In this document: in pieces, positions 35,635-46,187 of the stretch
Numbering within the stretch: position 1 is the stretch's first letter
Layout of the letters: each line of letters starts with the position of its first letter
Translations under genes and position numbers: made by a program
Source of the DNA: Galeruca laticollis
Lineage: Eukaryota; Arthropoda; Insecta; Coleoptera; Chrysomelidae
DNA: 64,000 nt
Assembly (NCBI GenBank): GCA_963921935.1
Contig: OY998176.1
Coordinates: forward strand, 174,092,445 to 174,156,444
Reading direction: 5' to 3'
Notes under the pieces: model-generated
Databases searched by the model: none
The model's input: only the letters and a program-made list of their open reading frames with translations
Told to the model about the DNA's origin: nothing

Positions 35635-37000
35635 CAGTGGCGGATCTAAGTTACTGTTTAAGGGGGGGGGTAATGGATATAAAAATTGACAAAAGTAAAA
35701 TTTGAGTATATTTCCAATAGACATAGAAAATAATAAAAACAAATAATATAGTTGGTATGCCACAAAAATGGGATCGAAATATATTTCCAGTCAACAATAT
35801 CTGCTCAACATGAAAATAACTGAAAAAATTAATATTTTTTCGGTCATCATATTAATAATAAATGAAACAAATAACATTCTGTACATATCAAAATAAAATA
35901 AAAACACATTTCTAATGGTATATATATACAGAGTGTAATCCAACCCCTTGCACTCCCGTATATGATGGATGTAGGATACCATTTTTAAACGAATTACCGT
36001 GCTGAAAAATTCAAAGAAAAAAATCTGGAAAAATTGAATTTGGTTTTTAAAATTCGCCGAAATGTTGAGAACCGCCGTTCTCCTAACAACAGCTCACTAG
36101 AATAGAGCTGTAAGAAGCCAATGACGGGATGACGGCTCTGAGACAACTGAAGTTCGGCGTTCGGCGGACAGCGATTCCTAGCATTTCGGCGAATTTTAAA
36201 ATTCAAATTTTATATTTTTCCAGATTTCTTTTCGAATTTTCGGACTACTGTAATTTGCTTCAAAATGGTAATCTACACCCGTCATTTACAGGAATGTAAG
36301 AAGCTAGATTACACCCTGCATATAATGAAAATAACATATCACAAAAATAAGTTATAACTGTACTTATAACATAATAAAAATGGAGAAAACAAGAAAATAA
36401 AATTCTACATATCACAAACATTAAAAAAAGCAGTCTTCATTTCTGTAATGATCAAAACAGACAGAATACATATAAGGTTGATTAAAATGTTTGGTAGTCC
36501 CACATCTCACGACCAGAAATATAATGAAAATCAATTTTATATAACAAATTGCAGTTTTATTTCTTTTAGTCATCACACCACACCAAGCAGAAAGAACGAT
36601 AAACCCTTCAAAAACAAAATAGGTACGATAGAAATAATACGTCCCGCCACCGCTTACCCGGCTTACTACGCCAATTACAGACGAAATGCAACAGAAGTAA
36701 ATCGCCGTCGATCGTCGATCTATCTGACAATTTGATGCCTTTGACGGGTCGGCTCGACAATATTCGAGTCCAAGTGCAGGGAAGGGATAAGATGTAGATG
36801 TACAGTGCATTTTGTGGAAGGGGGTGCTAGCGTTCGAACACGGTGGAGTGCTGGCTCTCAACCTTAGCCTTAGGGAATTTTGAAAATGTCAGCATTTTTT
36901 TTTACTTCAAAGCTGATTCGGCACTGAAACTGTGAATATTTCGACGAGGCTTGGGGGGGATAATCACCCCCTTTACCCCTACCCTCTGGATCCGCCACTG
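35635..37000. mobile_element. hAT non-autonomous element
   Basis: The termini CAGTGGCGGATC and GATCCGCCACTG are perfect inverted repeats of 12 bp, followed inward by G-rich and C-rich tracts. The 8-bp duplication CTACCGCC flanks it at 35627-35634 and 37001-37008. An 8-bp duplication with a CAG...CTG-type terminus is characteristic of hAT. The 1366-bp interior has no transposase motif. A palindromic MITE is nested at about 35929-36318. The element sits inside piggyBac-2. Confidence 0.9.
35929..36318. mobile_element. palindromic MITE nested in the hAT element
   Basis: It starts CAGAGTGTAATCCAACCCC and ends with the inverse of CAGGGTGTAATCTAGCTTC. Inside, AAAATTCGCCGAAATG pairs with CATTTCGGCGAATTTT, and TCTGGAAAAA pairs with TTTTTCCAGA. 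TA lies on the left; CA lies on the right, so the target duplication is imperfect. Probably a Tc1/mariner-related MITE. Confidence 0.75.
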
Positions 37001-37328
37001 CTACCGCCTTTTCTTCTTTGGTAAGTATGAAGGAAAAGTTACCCCAATTGTAAAACTATAAATAGCTGATTTTTCCTGTTTGCTTTTGTATGGTAAACAT
37101 TCTGGATGGATTTGCCTTTTTATTTTCTTCAGTGTTCTCAAGTAGGTCAGCTTTTTCTTTTGTAACGTTTGTACAATTTTCATTGAGGAAAAACAATTAT
37201 CGGCTGTGATATTGCGTTGTGAACCGTTTATTAGCTATGCTAATCGAAATACTGAATGAGTAGGAACAGCCAAATTTTTTTTTCCTTAAGGTATCCTGGT
37301 ACCCACGCAATTTCTCCCTGTGCATATA

Positions 37329-37578
37329 CAGAGTGGAAAGTCTAACTGGAACAAACTCTGTAACTTGATAAATGAAGGTTTATCGCAAAATTCCTGAAAC
37401 ACGTCAATTTTTATTTTGACTGGGGCATATTACAAAGAGTTTTGTTTATATTTTTAATTATCTGGGGGGGGGGGGGTGTTGCAGACAACCCCAACTTTTT
37501 TTAAATGAAAGGGTAGGTTGATTCATTTTTTATTTGAAAGCTTTTTCAATTGTAAATACAATTCCACTTTTTTGTTAC
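37329..37578 (+). repeat. left TIR of mariner-type element B
   Basis: About 250 bp, inverse of 39558-39801. It contains an expanded G-run (about 13 G) near 37466 where the partner has four to five. Confidence 0.9.
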
Positions 37579-37785
37579 TTTTTATAAGCAATGTGTCGGA
37601 AAAAATGAAATAAGGAAATAATTACTCTAATTACTTCAATGTATGTATAGGTATATTTTTTCTTACTTGATAAGCCCAATAAAAAACCTGCTCGATAGTT
37701 TTTTGGACAAATTGAAATGGATGTGATTGATTTGTTAGTACTTGTTTGCATTTCAACGTGTAAATAACAAACGAAAAATAAGAAA

Positions 37786-38906
37786 ATGTCCTATTCAACC
37801 GAGACGCATCGTATCGAAATTTTAATGATGATCGGATATGGGGACAGAATTCGAACACAGGCTGAAGTCGCTCGTTTGTTTACTGAAGTTCATCGAGAAT
37901 TACCTTCAATTAATCGAAGTACGATTAGCAAAATTGAAACTCGATATCGGGAGTTGGGCCACATAAGGGATGCTTCTCGACAAAAGGTTTCAAAAGTTAA
38001 CGAAGAAGCCCAGTTAAACATATTGTTGAAGAAAATCCTGTTGCTCCAGGTTGGCAAATGGCTAGTTCATGGTGTCAGTCACACAAGCGTTTAAAAAATT
38101 CTTAAAGTAGCCAAAAAGCACTCATATAAGATGCAAAACCTGCAGGAGCTTAACGAAGATGATCCTGATCATAGACTCGAATTTTGCCAATGAATTATGG
38201 CTTCTATCGATGGTGGACAAATTGCTTTGGAATAGGTGCTGTTTTCTGATGAGGCTACGTTCACATTACATGGGCACTTCAATCGGCAGAACTGTCGTTA
38301 TTGGGCTGACGAAAATCTCCATTGGTCGACAGGACTGCCGTTATTGGGCTGACGAATATCTCCATTGTATGCGTGAATCCCATACCCAAAGGCCTCAAAA
38401 AACAAACATATGGGCTGGAATTATTGGGGATCGCATGGCAGGTACTTTTTTTACAATGGAAACGTAACCGGAGAAACATACCCTAATATGCTCCAAGAAG
38501 AACTGATTCCTACTTTAGTAAATTTATTCCCCAATAATTTGGATCAAAACTTATTTGACCAACGGATGTAGTTTCAACAAGATGGGGCACCACCACATTT
38601 TGATCAAAATGTACGGACCTATCTTAACGAAGTGTTTCCAAATACGTGGATTGGAAGAAGGGGCCCAATTGAGTGGCCAGCAAGATCACCCGATCCCACT
38701 CCATTAGATGCTTTCATGGGGATATCTTAAGAGCAAAAAGTTTATGCCACCAAACCTAACGACATCGCCGAGCTTCAACAAAAAATCAGGGACGAAATTA
38801 AGCAAGTAACGCCGGAAGTGTTACAAAAGGTTTGGAATACTATTTATAATCGATTAGGATATTGTCAGCAACAAGGTGGAGAGCACTTTGAATATTTATT
38901 GCATTA
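37786..38906 (+). pseudogene. mariner-type (DD41D) transposase B
   Basis: ATG at 37786 opens MSYSTETHRIEILMMIGYGD, with the helix-turn-helix region (NRSTISKIETRYRELGHI). The frame shifts near 38035. FSDEATFTLHGHFNRQNCRYW holds the first catalytic aspartate. A ~44-bp tandem duplication at about 38289-38368 then breaks the frame. FQQDGAPPHF and SPDPTPLDAF hold the other two, with exactly 41 residues between the second and third aspartates. This spacing defines the DD41D (rosa-like) group. The tail is QVTPEVLQKVWNTI and GGEHFEYLLH, with TAA near 38906. Stops, shifts and the duplication inactivate it, but all three catalytic aspartates are retained. Confidence 0.88.
38289..38368 (+). repeat. internal tandem duplication in transposase B
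   Basis: ACTGTCGTTATTGGGCTGAC and GAAAATCTCCATTG recur 44 bp later as ACTGCCGTTATTGGGCTGAC and GAATATCTCCATTG. Forty-four is not a multiple of three, so it shifts the frame within the conserved NCRYWADEN region. Confidence 0.88.
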
Positions 38907-38929
38907 AAGTAATTTCAGTGAACATTTCC

Positions 38930-39557
38930 TTATTTGAAAATTGAATAGATGAGGCTTTTACTTGATGAAGATCCATATTGAACGATGAAATAAAACAATA
39001 TAATTTGTTTAAATCTTCATTCATTTGAACTAATGTTCAATTTAAACTTGTTGACGCGTTTCACTAACACAGTAGCTTTGTCAAAACGAATTAAGGTGGA
39101 ATATAAAAATGTCTTAATATATACAGTGCTAAATACCGAATTCTATTTACTAAGCTTAACAATGGTATTGAAAGAAATTACCTGGAAATTCATTCACTAC
39201 AAACATTCCTAAGCTATCTTCTAGGTGAAGAGGTTTAATAAAGGAGACTGATTGATATCTATTTGGTCGTTAAGGAGATTACCTGCATATTCATTTTTGT
39301 TAATCTCTAGGGCCTCGAATAAATTTAAACTAAAGGATTTACCGACTACATGAGGAATTTCAAAATTTGGGTCGAAAATGCGTTGGTTTTCTAATAAATT
39401 ATTTTAATAGTTAGATTCTAATTTTTTGTTATCGTAGCTACGTTTGTGTTCCGAAATTCTAGTTTTAAAATTTCTGAAAGTTCTACCGATATAAATTTTA
39501 TCACAATTGTCATTGCCACATTTATTTAATTTTTTTCCGCCACATTGCTTATGAAAA
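38930..39557 (-). pseudogene. Penelope-like 3' fragment with GIY-YIG endonuclease
   Basis: On the minus strand from about 39557, CGNDNCDKIYIGRTFRNFKT and RISEHKRSYDNKKLESNY form the core of a GIY-YIG endonuclease, the nuclease coupled to Penelope-type reverse transcriptases. After a stop at about 39404, IPHVVGKSFSLNLFEALEIN and LLNDQIDINQSPLLNLF continue the C-terminal extension to about 39235. A hammerhead-like motif lies at 39053-39087. RT is absent, so this is a 5'-truncated insertion. It lies inside mariner-type element B; its left edge is near 38930 but not exact. Confidence 0.8.
39053..39087 (-). ncRNA. hammerhead-ribozyme-like motif, decayed
   Basis: The minus strand reads TTGACAA, a short CTA...TAG stem, then GAAACGCGTC. 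This approximates the hammerhead order (CUGANGA, stem II, GAAA). Two core positions differ, so activity is unlikely. Penelope-like elements are known to carry hammerhead motifs in their terminal repeats, which supports the context. Confidence 0.35.
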
Positions 39558-39801
39558 GTAATAAAAAAAGTGGAATTGTATGTACAATTGAAAAAGCTTT
39601 CAAATAAAAAATTAGTCAACCTACCCTTCCATTTAAAAAAGAAGTTGGGAATCTCTGCAACCCCTCAGATAATTGAAAAAAGAAACAAATCTCTTTGTAA
39701 TATGCCCCATTGAGAATAAAAATTGACGTGTTCCAGGAATTTTGCGATAAACCTTTATTTATCAAGTTACAGAATTTGTTCCAGTTAGACTTTCCACTCT
39801 G
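39558..39801 (-). repeat. right TIR of mariner-type element B
   Basis: Inverted partner of the left TIR. An open frame entering it from the Penelope side is a chance fusion. Confidence 0.9.
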
Positions 39802-40699
39802 TACATATATCCATTATACATATATGAGATATGAGCATCCGTTAGTATCAGAACTTTTAACCCACACTCATTGGGATTATTAAGCATATAGATTCGAAAA
39901 CTGCATCGACCTCAAAATCATACTAACATCTAGACCACACAGGATTAAGTGCCAACACAGTAGCACAACTGGGAATTTATAGAAAATCCATGACACTGGA
40001 GCTGCTCTATCATATTCTCTTCTAATGTTTCACGTGAGTGATCAAAACAGAAATATCACTACTCTCTTCAAAGATATTGTACTTATAAAAATATCCTGGC
40101 ATGTGTCATCCGTAACGACGACAGAATCTTAATCTTGATTATTAGATTTAAAGATCGCTGGTAGTAGTCCAATAAGCACCTTTATTACTATGATATCTGT
40201 ATATTGCATTTCCACATTGTTTTAACTCTTGAATTTATGTTACTCTGGAGTTTTTCCGTTCCATGACTAAGAATTATCTTGCAGATGGCTAAAGGATCAG
40301 CCGAAGTTCCAAAATGCTGGACTAGGAATGAAAGTATTAATATTCTTAGCAAGAATTTTTCAGATTCTGAAAATGCGTGTGGACCACCATTTGAAACGGC
40401 CTCTTTCCCTAGAAAACATTTCGTCTGCTTGTAGATTGCTGATTGTTGACAATTTCATCCTCTTCGGTCTGCTCTTTTTATTTTTTCATTTATATTCACA
40501 CTTTTATTTTCTCTGGGGCCACCATTTTCATCAATGCTATACCTTTCTATTTCTGAAGTTGTGGCATAATTTTCATTCCAATTATTTGCAAGTTCTTCCT
40601 CTTCATCGCTTTCCATCTCATTTAACCATGCCAGTACAGTTTCTTCTAAATTGGGATCGTCTATATGAACAGAATGGCTCCAACTTGGCATTGCTGTAA

Positions 40700-42564
40700 T
40701 TTAAATATGTATATGAAAATAGTGACGTGGTGCCAATACTAATTTACGGTCATATATTCAAAGCAATGCTACATACTGCGTACCTCTATCTTGGCAATTT
40801 CACCAAGAGTGACTAGTTATATCAACTCAACTCAACCCAGATGTGCAATAGCTTTGACTGGATGGGGACAAAATAGCGCACCAGATCAGCAGTTAAAAGT
40901 TAAATACATGCTAAAATGAAATTTTATTGGTCTATTGTCTTCTCGGAAGAATTAGTTTCAAATATTTTCCAAAAAATAAGTCTGTTAATAACGTTTGATT
41001 TTTGAAGGCGTTGAACAAGCACAAGTATAGCGGCTATATCATAATAGAAACAAACTTTTCCACGGAATATGTGTCAAATGTAGTCGATTCCTTTTCAGCT
41101 CATATTTTATCAAAGGTCACATCATGTTAATCAGTTTTTCCACTGTGGTATCACATCAGTAACCTACAACCGGTACAAACAATCAAGGTGAAATATTACG
41201 TCTAACACAAGGAAGGAGACTTGTGCGTTGGAATTAACAATTAAATGGTGGGGAAATCAAAGCTCCCACGCATTCCATTCATCAGCGAGTTCACTCAAGG
41301 GAATTCAATTAATTGTTTTCAAATCTGCCAGATAAACCCCCAAATTGAAGAGAAATTTACTGTAGTATAAATATGAATTAGAATAACTATATCATATACA
41401 GTCAGCATGTTGTTTATGAAATTATTTAGACTAATTTACTGGATTTTGTTATGAAAAGTAATAAACTCTCAAAATCAATTTTGAAATTGAATTTGAATAG
41501 TAATTACTTGGTAATCTACAACGTTTGTGAATAAATTAAATGATTAGAATGAAGGTAGTATGCAAATTTTGGCCATAAATATGTGAACTCCGATTCACAG
41601 AAAAAAACTAATTCCAATAATCTCACAAAACCTAGAAACCATACCTAATAAATGTATTATACTGTATACCCTCATATGGGTGATTAATTTATCATAATAT
41701 GTTTCAACTACTCATTAAGGCTGATGCTAACTATAATCTGAGGGAAAAAAATGTACTTTCCTACGATCACTACCCAAAGTAGGCTTTTGCACACTCAAAT
41801 CTAACCGCAAAGTTTATGTTTTCCGTGATCTGTCATAATTTGACATTATTCCCGCTCTAGAGCTTACTTTTCCGCTCGCATGTTTTCATTTAGAATTAAC
41901 TAAAGAAAGTTAGTAAATAAATAATAGGTATATTAATAGTACATTATACACTAAGCGACCCATTTAATCCCGCGGGTGGGACCCATTTAATCCCCGAGGG
42001 AATCAATCCATATACATTTTTAATAAAAATAAATACTACTTAAGATGGACTTTTACGAAACTTGGCTGGGCATCGAGGATGCACTTTTATGAAATGAAAC
42101 TTTGCTAGGCATCGAGGACGGACTTCCATTTTTTTGCAGTAAGTCAAAGTGCGCCAATAAAAAAATTGCGTAAAGTATTCGTGGATAACTGGTCTTTCAA
42201 ACACGCGCGATTTTTCGAGCACGACGACGCAGTGTTATAAGACCTTGCAGATTAGACCGATTCAGATTCAGATTCATTTTAATTATTATTTTCTATATTA
42301 TAAACAATTACTCCCAATATTTTTCGAACCTCAATTTGTTTAACCCTGTAAATGTCATTTTAATGTCGTTTACGACTTTTGTAAGTTTTAAATTACCATT
42401 AGTTGCGTTTACGCCGTTTTTGATAGATTAAGTTACTTTTCTTCTCGAAACCTTGACTCAAAACATAAAATTGCAAGAGGTTATGGACACAGGACACGCG
42501 TGAGACACCATTGAAGCTTCTGGAGTTTGTAATTTGTTGAATTTTTGTGTTAATAAGTGATATC
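40700..42564. other. noncoding, with short tandem repeats
   Basis: No coding motif. At about 41957-41999 ACCCATTTAATCCC occurs twice. At 42040-42140 a ~45-bp unit containing GGGCATCGAGGATG / AGGCATCGAGGACG occurs twice. They may belong to the leader of the Copia fragment that follows. Confidence 0.5.
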
Positions 42565-42790
42565 ATGAGCCAGCTTCCACTGATCAAGCATCTAAAAGGG
42601 CACGAGAATTATGGTACGTGGAAATTCGCGGTACAGATTTATTTAGAACACGAAGAGCTTTGGGACGCAGTAAAAGGCTTTATCATGTTTTTTTTTTAAT
42701 TATTTGTCTAAAAATAAAGTGATCGTAGAAAAAATTTTGTGTGCAACTCGGGCAGAAAATGCGTTGCCGCTTTCGGCAGATTGCCTCAAG
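42565..42790 (+). pseudogene. Copia-type gag N-terminus
   Basis: ATG at 42565 gives MSQLPLIKHLKGHENYGTWK followed by FAVQIYLEHEELWDAVKG, the start of Copia (Ty1-type) gag polyproteins. The frame ends at a stop after a T-run near 42690, and a possible continuation with CATRAENALP lies beyond. No protease, integrase or RT follows, so only the 5' end survives. An upstream LTR was not delimited. Confidence 0.72.
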
Positions 42791-42799
42791 CGGCAAAGT

Positions 42800-43390
42800 A
42801 TCACTTCCAATTTTAACACACAAATAGCTATTCTATGTTTGTAATTGTCGCTTCCTTCTAAGACGTGTGATGCTGTTTGTATAACATTTATTATTCTCTC
42901 CTATTCTTGTTCTGTTCTGATTAAATCCTCCCGTTTTGTAGTTTTTTTTCTTTATCTATTCAGCTACTTTGTCCATAATAATTCCATTTTCTTCCTCATC
43001 GTCATTTTTATTAGATCTCCAAATTTTCACGGTTATTTCAACTAAGTGATGGTCACTGTTTGCTTCTAGTCCTCTGTAATTTATAAAGTCTTAAACTTCA
43101 CTTACGTGTTTGTCTTTCAAGACACCATAATTAATTTGGTTCCTGGTTTTTCAGTCGTAGTAATCCCAAGTGGCTTTGTCTATCTCATATACCCGGACAC
43201 AGCAATGGAAATCTTAAAATATCTCCTGAAAGCAAACCATTTTCAGTGGATATATTAAGTTTGCTAAAACTTTTGATTGTCGATAGGAATATTTCCTCCT
43301 TTCCTGTTCTGATGTTCGTATATCTTATTTGCCATACACTTCCCATAATTCTTCCTAATACGTGATTATAATTTCAATAGTTTTTGGCCG
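42800..43390. other. no recognisable feature
   Basis: AT-rich DNA between the Copia fragment and the small palindrome. A short hydrophobic open frame at 42845-43045 has no motif. Confidence 0.45.
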
Positions 43391-43394
43391 TATA

Positions 43395-43535
43395 CTTATT
43401 GTTTTTAAACAAAACTACTTGTTTCTAAATAATACTTCCACAATACATTATGATATCGAAAGAATTTTTACCATTTTCTCAATATATTGTGGAATTATCT
43501 AGAAACGACTAGTTTCATTCAAAAATAATGAGTGT
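43395..43535. repeat. short palindromic repeat
   Basis: CTTGTTTCTAAATAATACTTCCACAAT near 43410 is the approximate inverse of TATTGTGGAATTATCTAGAAACGACTAGTTTC near 43484, described here by their shared core TTCTA(A/G)ATAAT. A further direct copy lies at 44798-44835. Confidence 0.65.
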
Positions 43536-43969
43536 ATTCCATATAGCAAGTGTAGAAACAATAAAATTTGAGTAAAGTACTAATTGTTATTATGCATGAT
43601 TTATTTCCTTTCGGTCTTATTCGAATTCTAATTATCCTGCCAGAGATTCGTTTGAATCCAAATATATCTTCTTTCAGCGTTTTATCTACCAAGAACTCAG
43701 TGCTTAATCAGTGGTCACTACCGCCACTGAATAGAATGTAGTTTCTCATGTTTGCCATCTGGGGTCGAGAGCTCTGTTCCCTTTCCCAATCGACGCAAAG
43801 TTGAAAGGGGGAGGGAGGCAGAGCCCAGGGGAGAGGTTTTGCACGCAGATTCCAGGGGACAGATTTTGCACGGAGAGTCCTAGGACATGGCACCTCATTA
43901 AGCTGTCCCAAGATCGCTGGGTACTCCCAACATGATTGGGAGTCTGTGATCATAGATTAAACCCTTCAC

Positions 43970-44752
43970 GTGGCAGGCATTCCTATTCAGGAAACCGGCA
44001 CCAATTCTCCTACAGTGATAGAGGAGGATAAGTTGCTAAGTTCTGGGGAGGAGGCTAACACCTCTAAAAACTCAGGAATGCAATCGGCAGCGAGAGCACC
44101 AAAGAAGAGGCTGTCGAGAGGTGAACTGAGACGGCTAAGGATAGAAGAAGCCATCACCAAAGGCCAGAGAATTCTCTCTGCGAAACCTGAAGCCCAACCG
44201 TTATCATCCAAACAGGAAACTCCAGAGGAGAAGAGGTTGCACTCGCTGCGGACCCCGGAGGAAACTGCAAAGATGACAAAAAGATCCAAGGCAGAGGTAA
44301 GCTCAGTGGGAACCTTAAAGGCACCTGAGTCCTTTGAAGAGAAACTGATGGTCAAAAAGATGGCAATCGTCCATGTGAACCAACCAGTGATAAGGTTGGG
44401 CAAAGAGACAGCAAAGACGTCAAAATATCCAGCTGCCATTCTGAGAACGGTGCGGTAGTTATAGGCTGCGCAAACTCTACCACCAAGGCGTGGCAGTAGA
44501 CCCAGTTCAAGTAGCTGAATCCGTTCGGCGAGATTCAGTTGAGACTGGTCCCAGCCAAAAACCTGGTGAAGATGTGCAAAGTCACAGCTATTGTTGGTGG
44601 CAATTTCACGCCAGAAGGACAGTTTCTAGTTATACACATTGACGACTAAACCCTGCAGAAGCTGAGGAAACTTGGGATGCGCCCATTCGTGGGAGCACAA
44701 AGAGTTCTCTTCAAAGTGCATGGGGGACCAAATAAAGATAGTAAAAATTAAC
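43970..44752 (+). pseudogene. DUF4780-like gag protein of a LINE, broken
   Basis: An open frame from 43970 (MAGIPIQETGTNS) to 44458 is basic, with ELRRLRIEEAITKGQ and SFEEKLMVKKMAIVHVNQP. The reading then shifts into VVIGCANSTTKAWQ, a stop, IQLRLVPAKNLVKMCKVTAI, GNFTPEGQFLVIHIDD, a stop, and LQKLRKLGMRPFVGAQRVLF. This series (KMAIVH, RLVPAK, FLVIHIDD, LRKLGMRPFVG) matches the DUF4780 domain found in insect LINE-associated ORF1-like proteins. About four stops or shifts are present. It is more GC-rich than its surroundings. No partner RT in the same frame set is found here. Confidence 0.65.
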
Positions 44753-44797
44753 TGTCGCGACCCTTACTTCGTGAAATCTACTCATATTAGTGTTTTA

Positions 44798-44835
44798 AAT
44801 GAAACTCAACGTTTCTAGATAATTCCACAATATAA
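44798..44835 (+). repeat. third copy of the 43.4-kb repeat arm
   Basis: AAATGAAACTCAACGTTTCT followed by AGATAATTCCACAATATA, nearly the same as the inverse of 43484-43530. With the 43395-43535 palindrome it flanks the DUF4780-like region. Confidence 0.65.
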
Positions 44836-44862
44836 TGGAAATTGTTGAAAATTCTAAAAAAT

Positions 44863-46000
44863 TCACAATTGTTTCGATAACTGAATGTCATCGTCAGAAT
44901 GACAGAAGTTACATTTCATTTGATGCCTACCTGATGTTTGTGGGAAGTGCAAGAAGCCTAACCATTTCGCAAAAATGTGTAAGTCTATATATATCATCAC
45001 AAATGAGGAATCAGACTCTGATGAATACTGCATTGATAAAATAGCCGATGATGGTAAGGATAATGGCTGCACAGCCATCAGTTCTATAAATTCTATTGAA
45101 AGTAAGTTCAAACTAGACACAAGAGCTGAAGTTAGTATAATTCCTGCAAATTATTTAAATAAACTTGGAACACATGTAAATAACTTGTTATCCAGTAAAA
45201 TTTATCTAGCTGCGTATACAGGGGAAAAAAATTAAATGTTTAGGGAAATGCATGTAGGATTGTAAAATAAAAAATGTTGAAGACTCTTTACTTTTTTATA
45301 TAGTTCATCAAGACAATGCAAAACCTATACTGGGTAAAGATCATTGTGAAAAATTAATTCAATTAGTAAATAATGTGGAAACTCAAATTTGCAATAAAGG
45401 GTATGAAAAAATAAAAAGTGAATATAAAGATGTGTTAACAGGGACTGACTGTCTAGAAGGTACTCTCAAAATAAATTTTAAAGAACATATTAAGTACATT
45501 GTGCCAGAAAATTACCAATGGCAATACAAGAAAAATTAGAATAAATTAGAACAAAATAAAATAATCGCTAAAATTGAAGACCAACGAAATTTATAAATAC
45601 TTTGGTAATAGTAAACAAGCCCAATGGTGACATCAGAATTTATATGGACCCCAGAGACCTCAACAAGTTTATTAAAAAGAAAAATAATATTACCGGAAGT
45701 TGATGACATACTAACTAAATTAAATAATGCAAAGTATTTCAGTCTATTGGATGCTTCGGAAGCATTCTATCAAATCAAGTTAGACTACAAAAGTTCACTA
45801 CTATGCACGTTTGCTACACCTTATGCTAGATACAGATTTTTGCGTTTGCCTTATGGTATTACCATAACTTCGGAAGTATATCACAAAAAAATCAGAATGT
45901 TATTTGAAAACATAGAAGGTGTAGATACGTACATAGATGATGTTTTAATTTCTGCTCCAACAAAAGAAATGCATGATGAAAGGTTGAAAAAAGTGTATAG
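44863..46000 (+). pseudogene. Gypsy fragment: gag zinc knuckle, protease, RT
   Basis: A Ty3/Gypsy polyprotein fragment. A frame-shifted CCHC knuckle (CGKCKKPNHFAKMC) lies near 44938-44980. The aspartic protease region at about 45105 reads KLDTRAEVSIIP, where DTGA is expected. RT begins near 45620 with NKPNGDIRIYMDPRDLNKFI. After a frameshift come AKYFSLLDASEAFYQIKLD, YRFLRLPYGI and VDTYIDDVLIS, the YIDD active site being present. The frame ends shortly after KEMHDERLKKV, about 190 bp before the R1-clade LINE. RNase H and integrase are missing here; an integrase tail in the same orientation occurs at 60.7 kb. Inactive. Confidence 0.85.
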
Positions 46001-46187
46001 TCGACCAAACTATCATCCATATTTGCATCAATCTACCTGACTATAATCAGAACGTGTGACGACAGCGCCCTACTTCGATTATTCAGTTTTGTATGGGTTA
46101 TGAGTAAACCTCAGTTTTCCAATGACGGGTGTTTGAATCAATACTGAGCCCTTTACAGATCCTTGCCAGTGACTTTCCTATCCCTAG

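Larger units (their letters stand above)
37329..39801 (+). mobile_element. mariner-type element B with ~245-bp TIRs
   Basis: A 2473-bp element between TA at 37327-37328 and 39802-39803. Both ends read CAGAGTGGAAAGTCTAACTG inward. Inverted similarity runs to about 37578 on the left and 39558 on the right, with shared words such as AACTTGATAAAT and GGGCATATTACAAAGAG. It contains transposase B and, between gene and right TIR, a Penelope fragment. Without that insert it would be about 1.85 kb, close to element A. Confidence 0.92.
37009..40691 (-). pseudogene. piggyBac-2 transposase, interrupted by two insertions
   Basis: A minus-strand piggyBac-type gene, different from piggyBac-1. The N-terminus at 40691 reads MPSWSHSVHIDDPNLEETVL and is acidic. 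A decayed FYGK-RFKW-like region follows. Near 40190 LIGLLPAIFKSNNQD and VTDDTCQDIF match the family domain. FRIYMLNNPNECGLKVL follows a GRCS remnant near 39880. A mariner-type element (37329-39801) then interrupts. On the far side NITADNCFSSMKIV holds the second catalytic aspartate, and LPKKKKAVV ends where the hAT element is inserted at 37000. I could not follow it convincingly past 35634, so the final catalytic block and zinc domain seem lost. Stops and shifts are frequent. Confidence 0.82.

Noticed and set aside
36421..36861. 146-residue minus-strand open frame with cysteines
   Set aside because: Lies inside a non-autonomous hAT element, overlaps a plus-strand frame, and has no recognisable domain.
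37460..37475. Long G-run considered as a G-quadruplex or sequence landmark
   Set aside because: It is a homopolymer expansion within a mariner TIR; the other TIR has only a short run, so slippage or sequencing error is a simpler explanation.
39558..39619. N-terminal extension of the GIY-YIG frame (MTNFLFESFFN)
   Set aside because: It lies inside the right TIR of mariner-type element B, so the fusion is accidental.
40328..40699. 123-residue plus-strand hydrophobic frame
   Set aside because: Antisense to the acidic N-terminus of piggyBac-2, which has family-like motifs on the minus strand.
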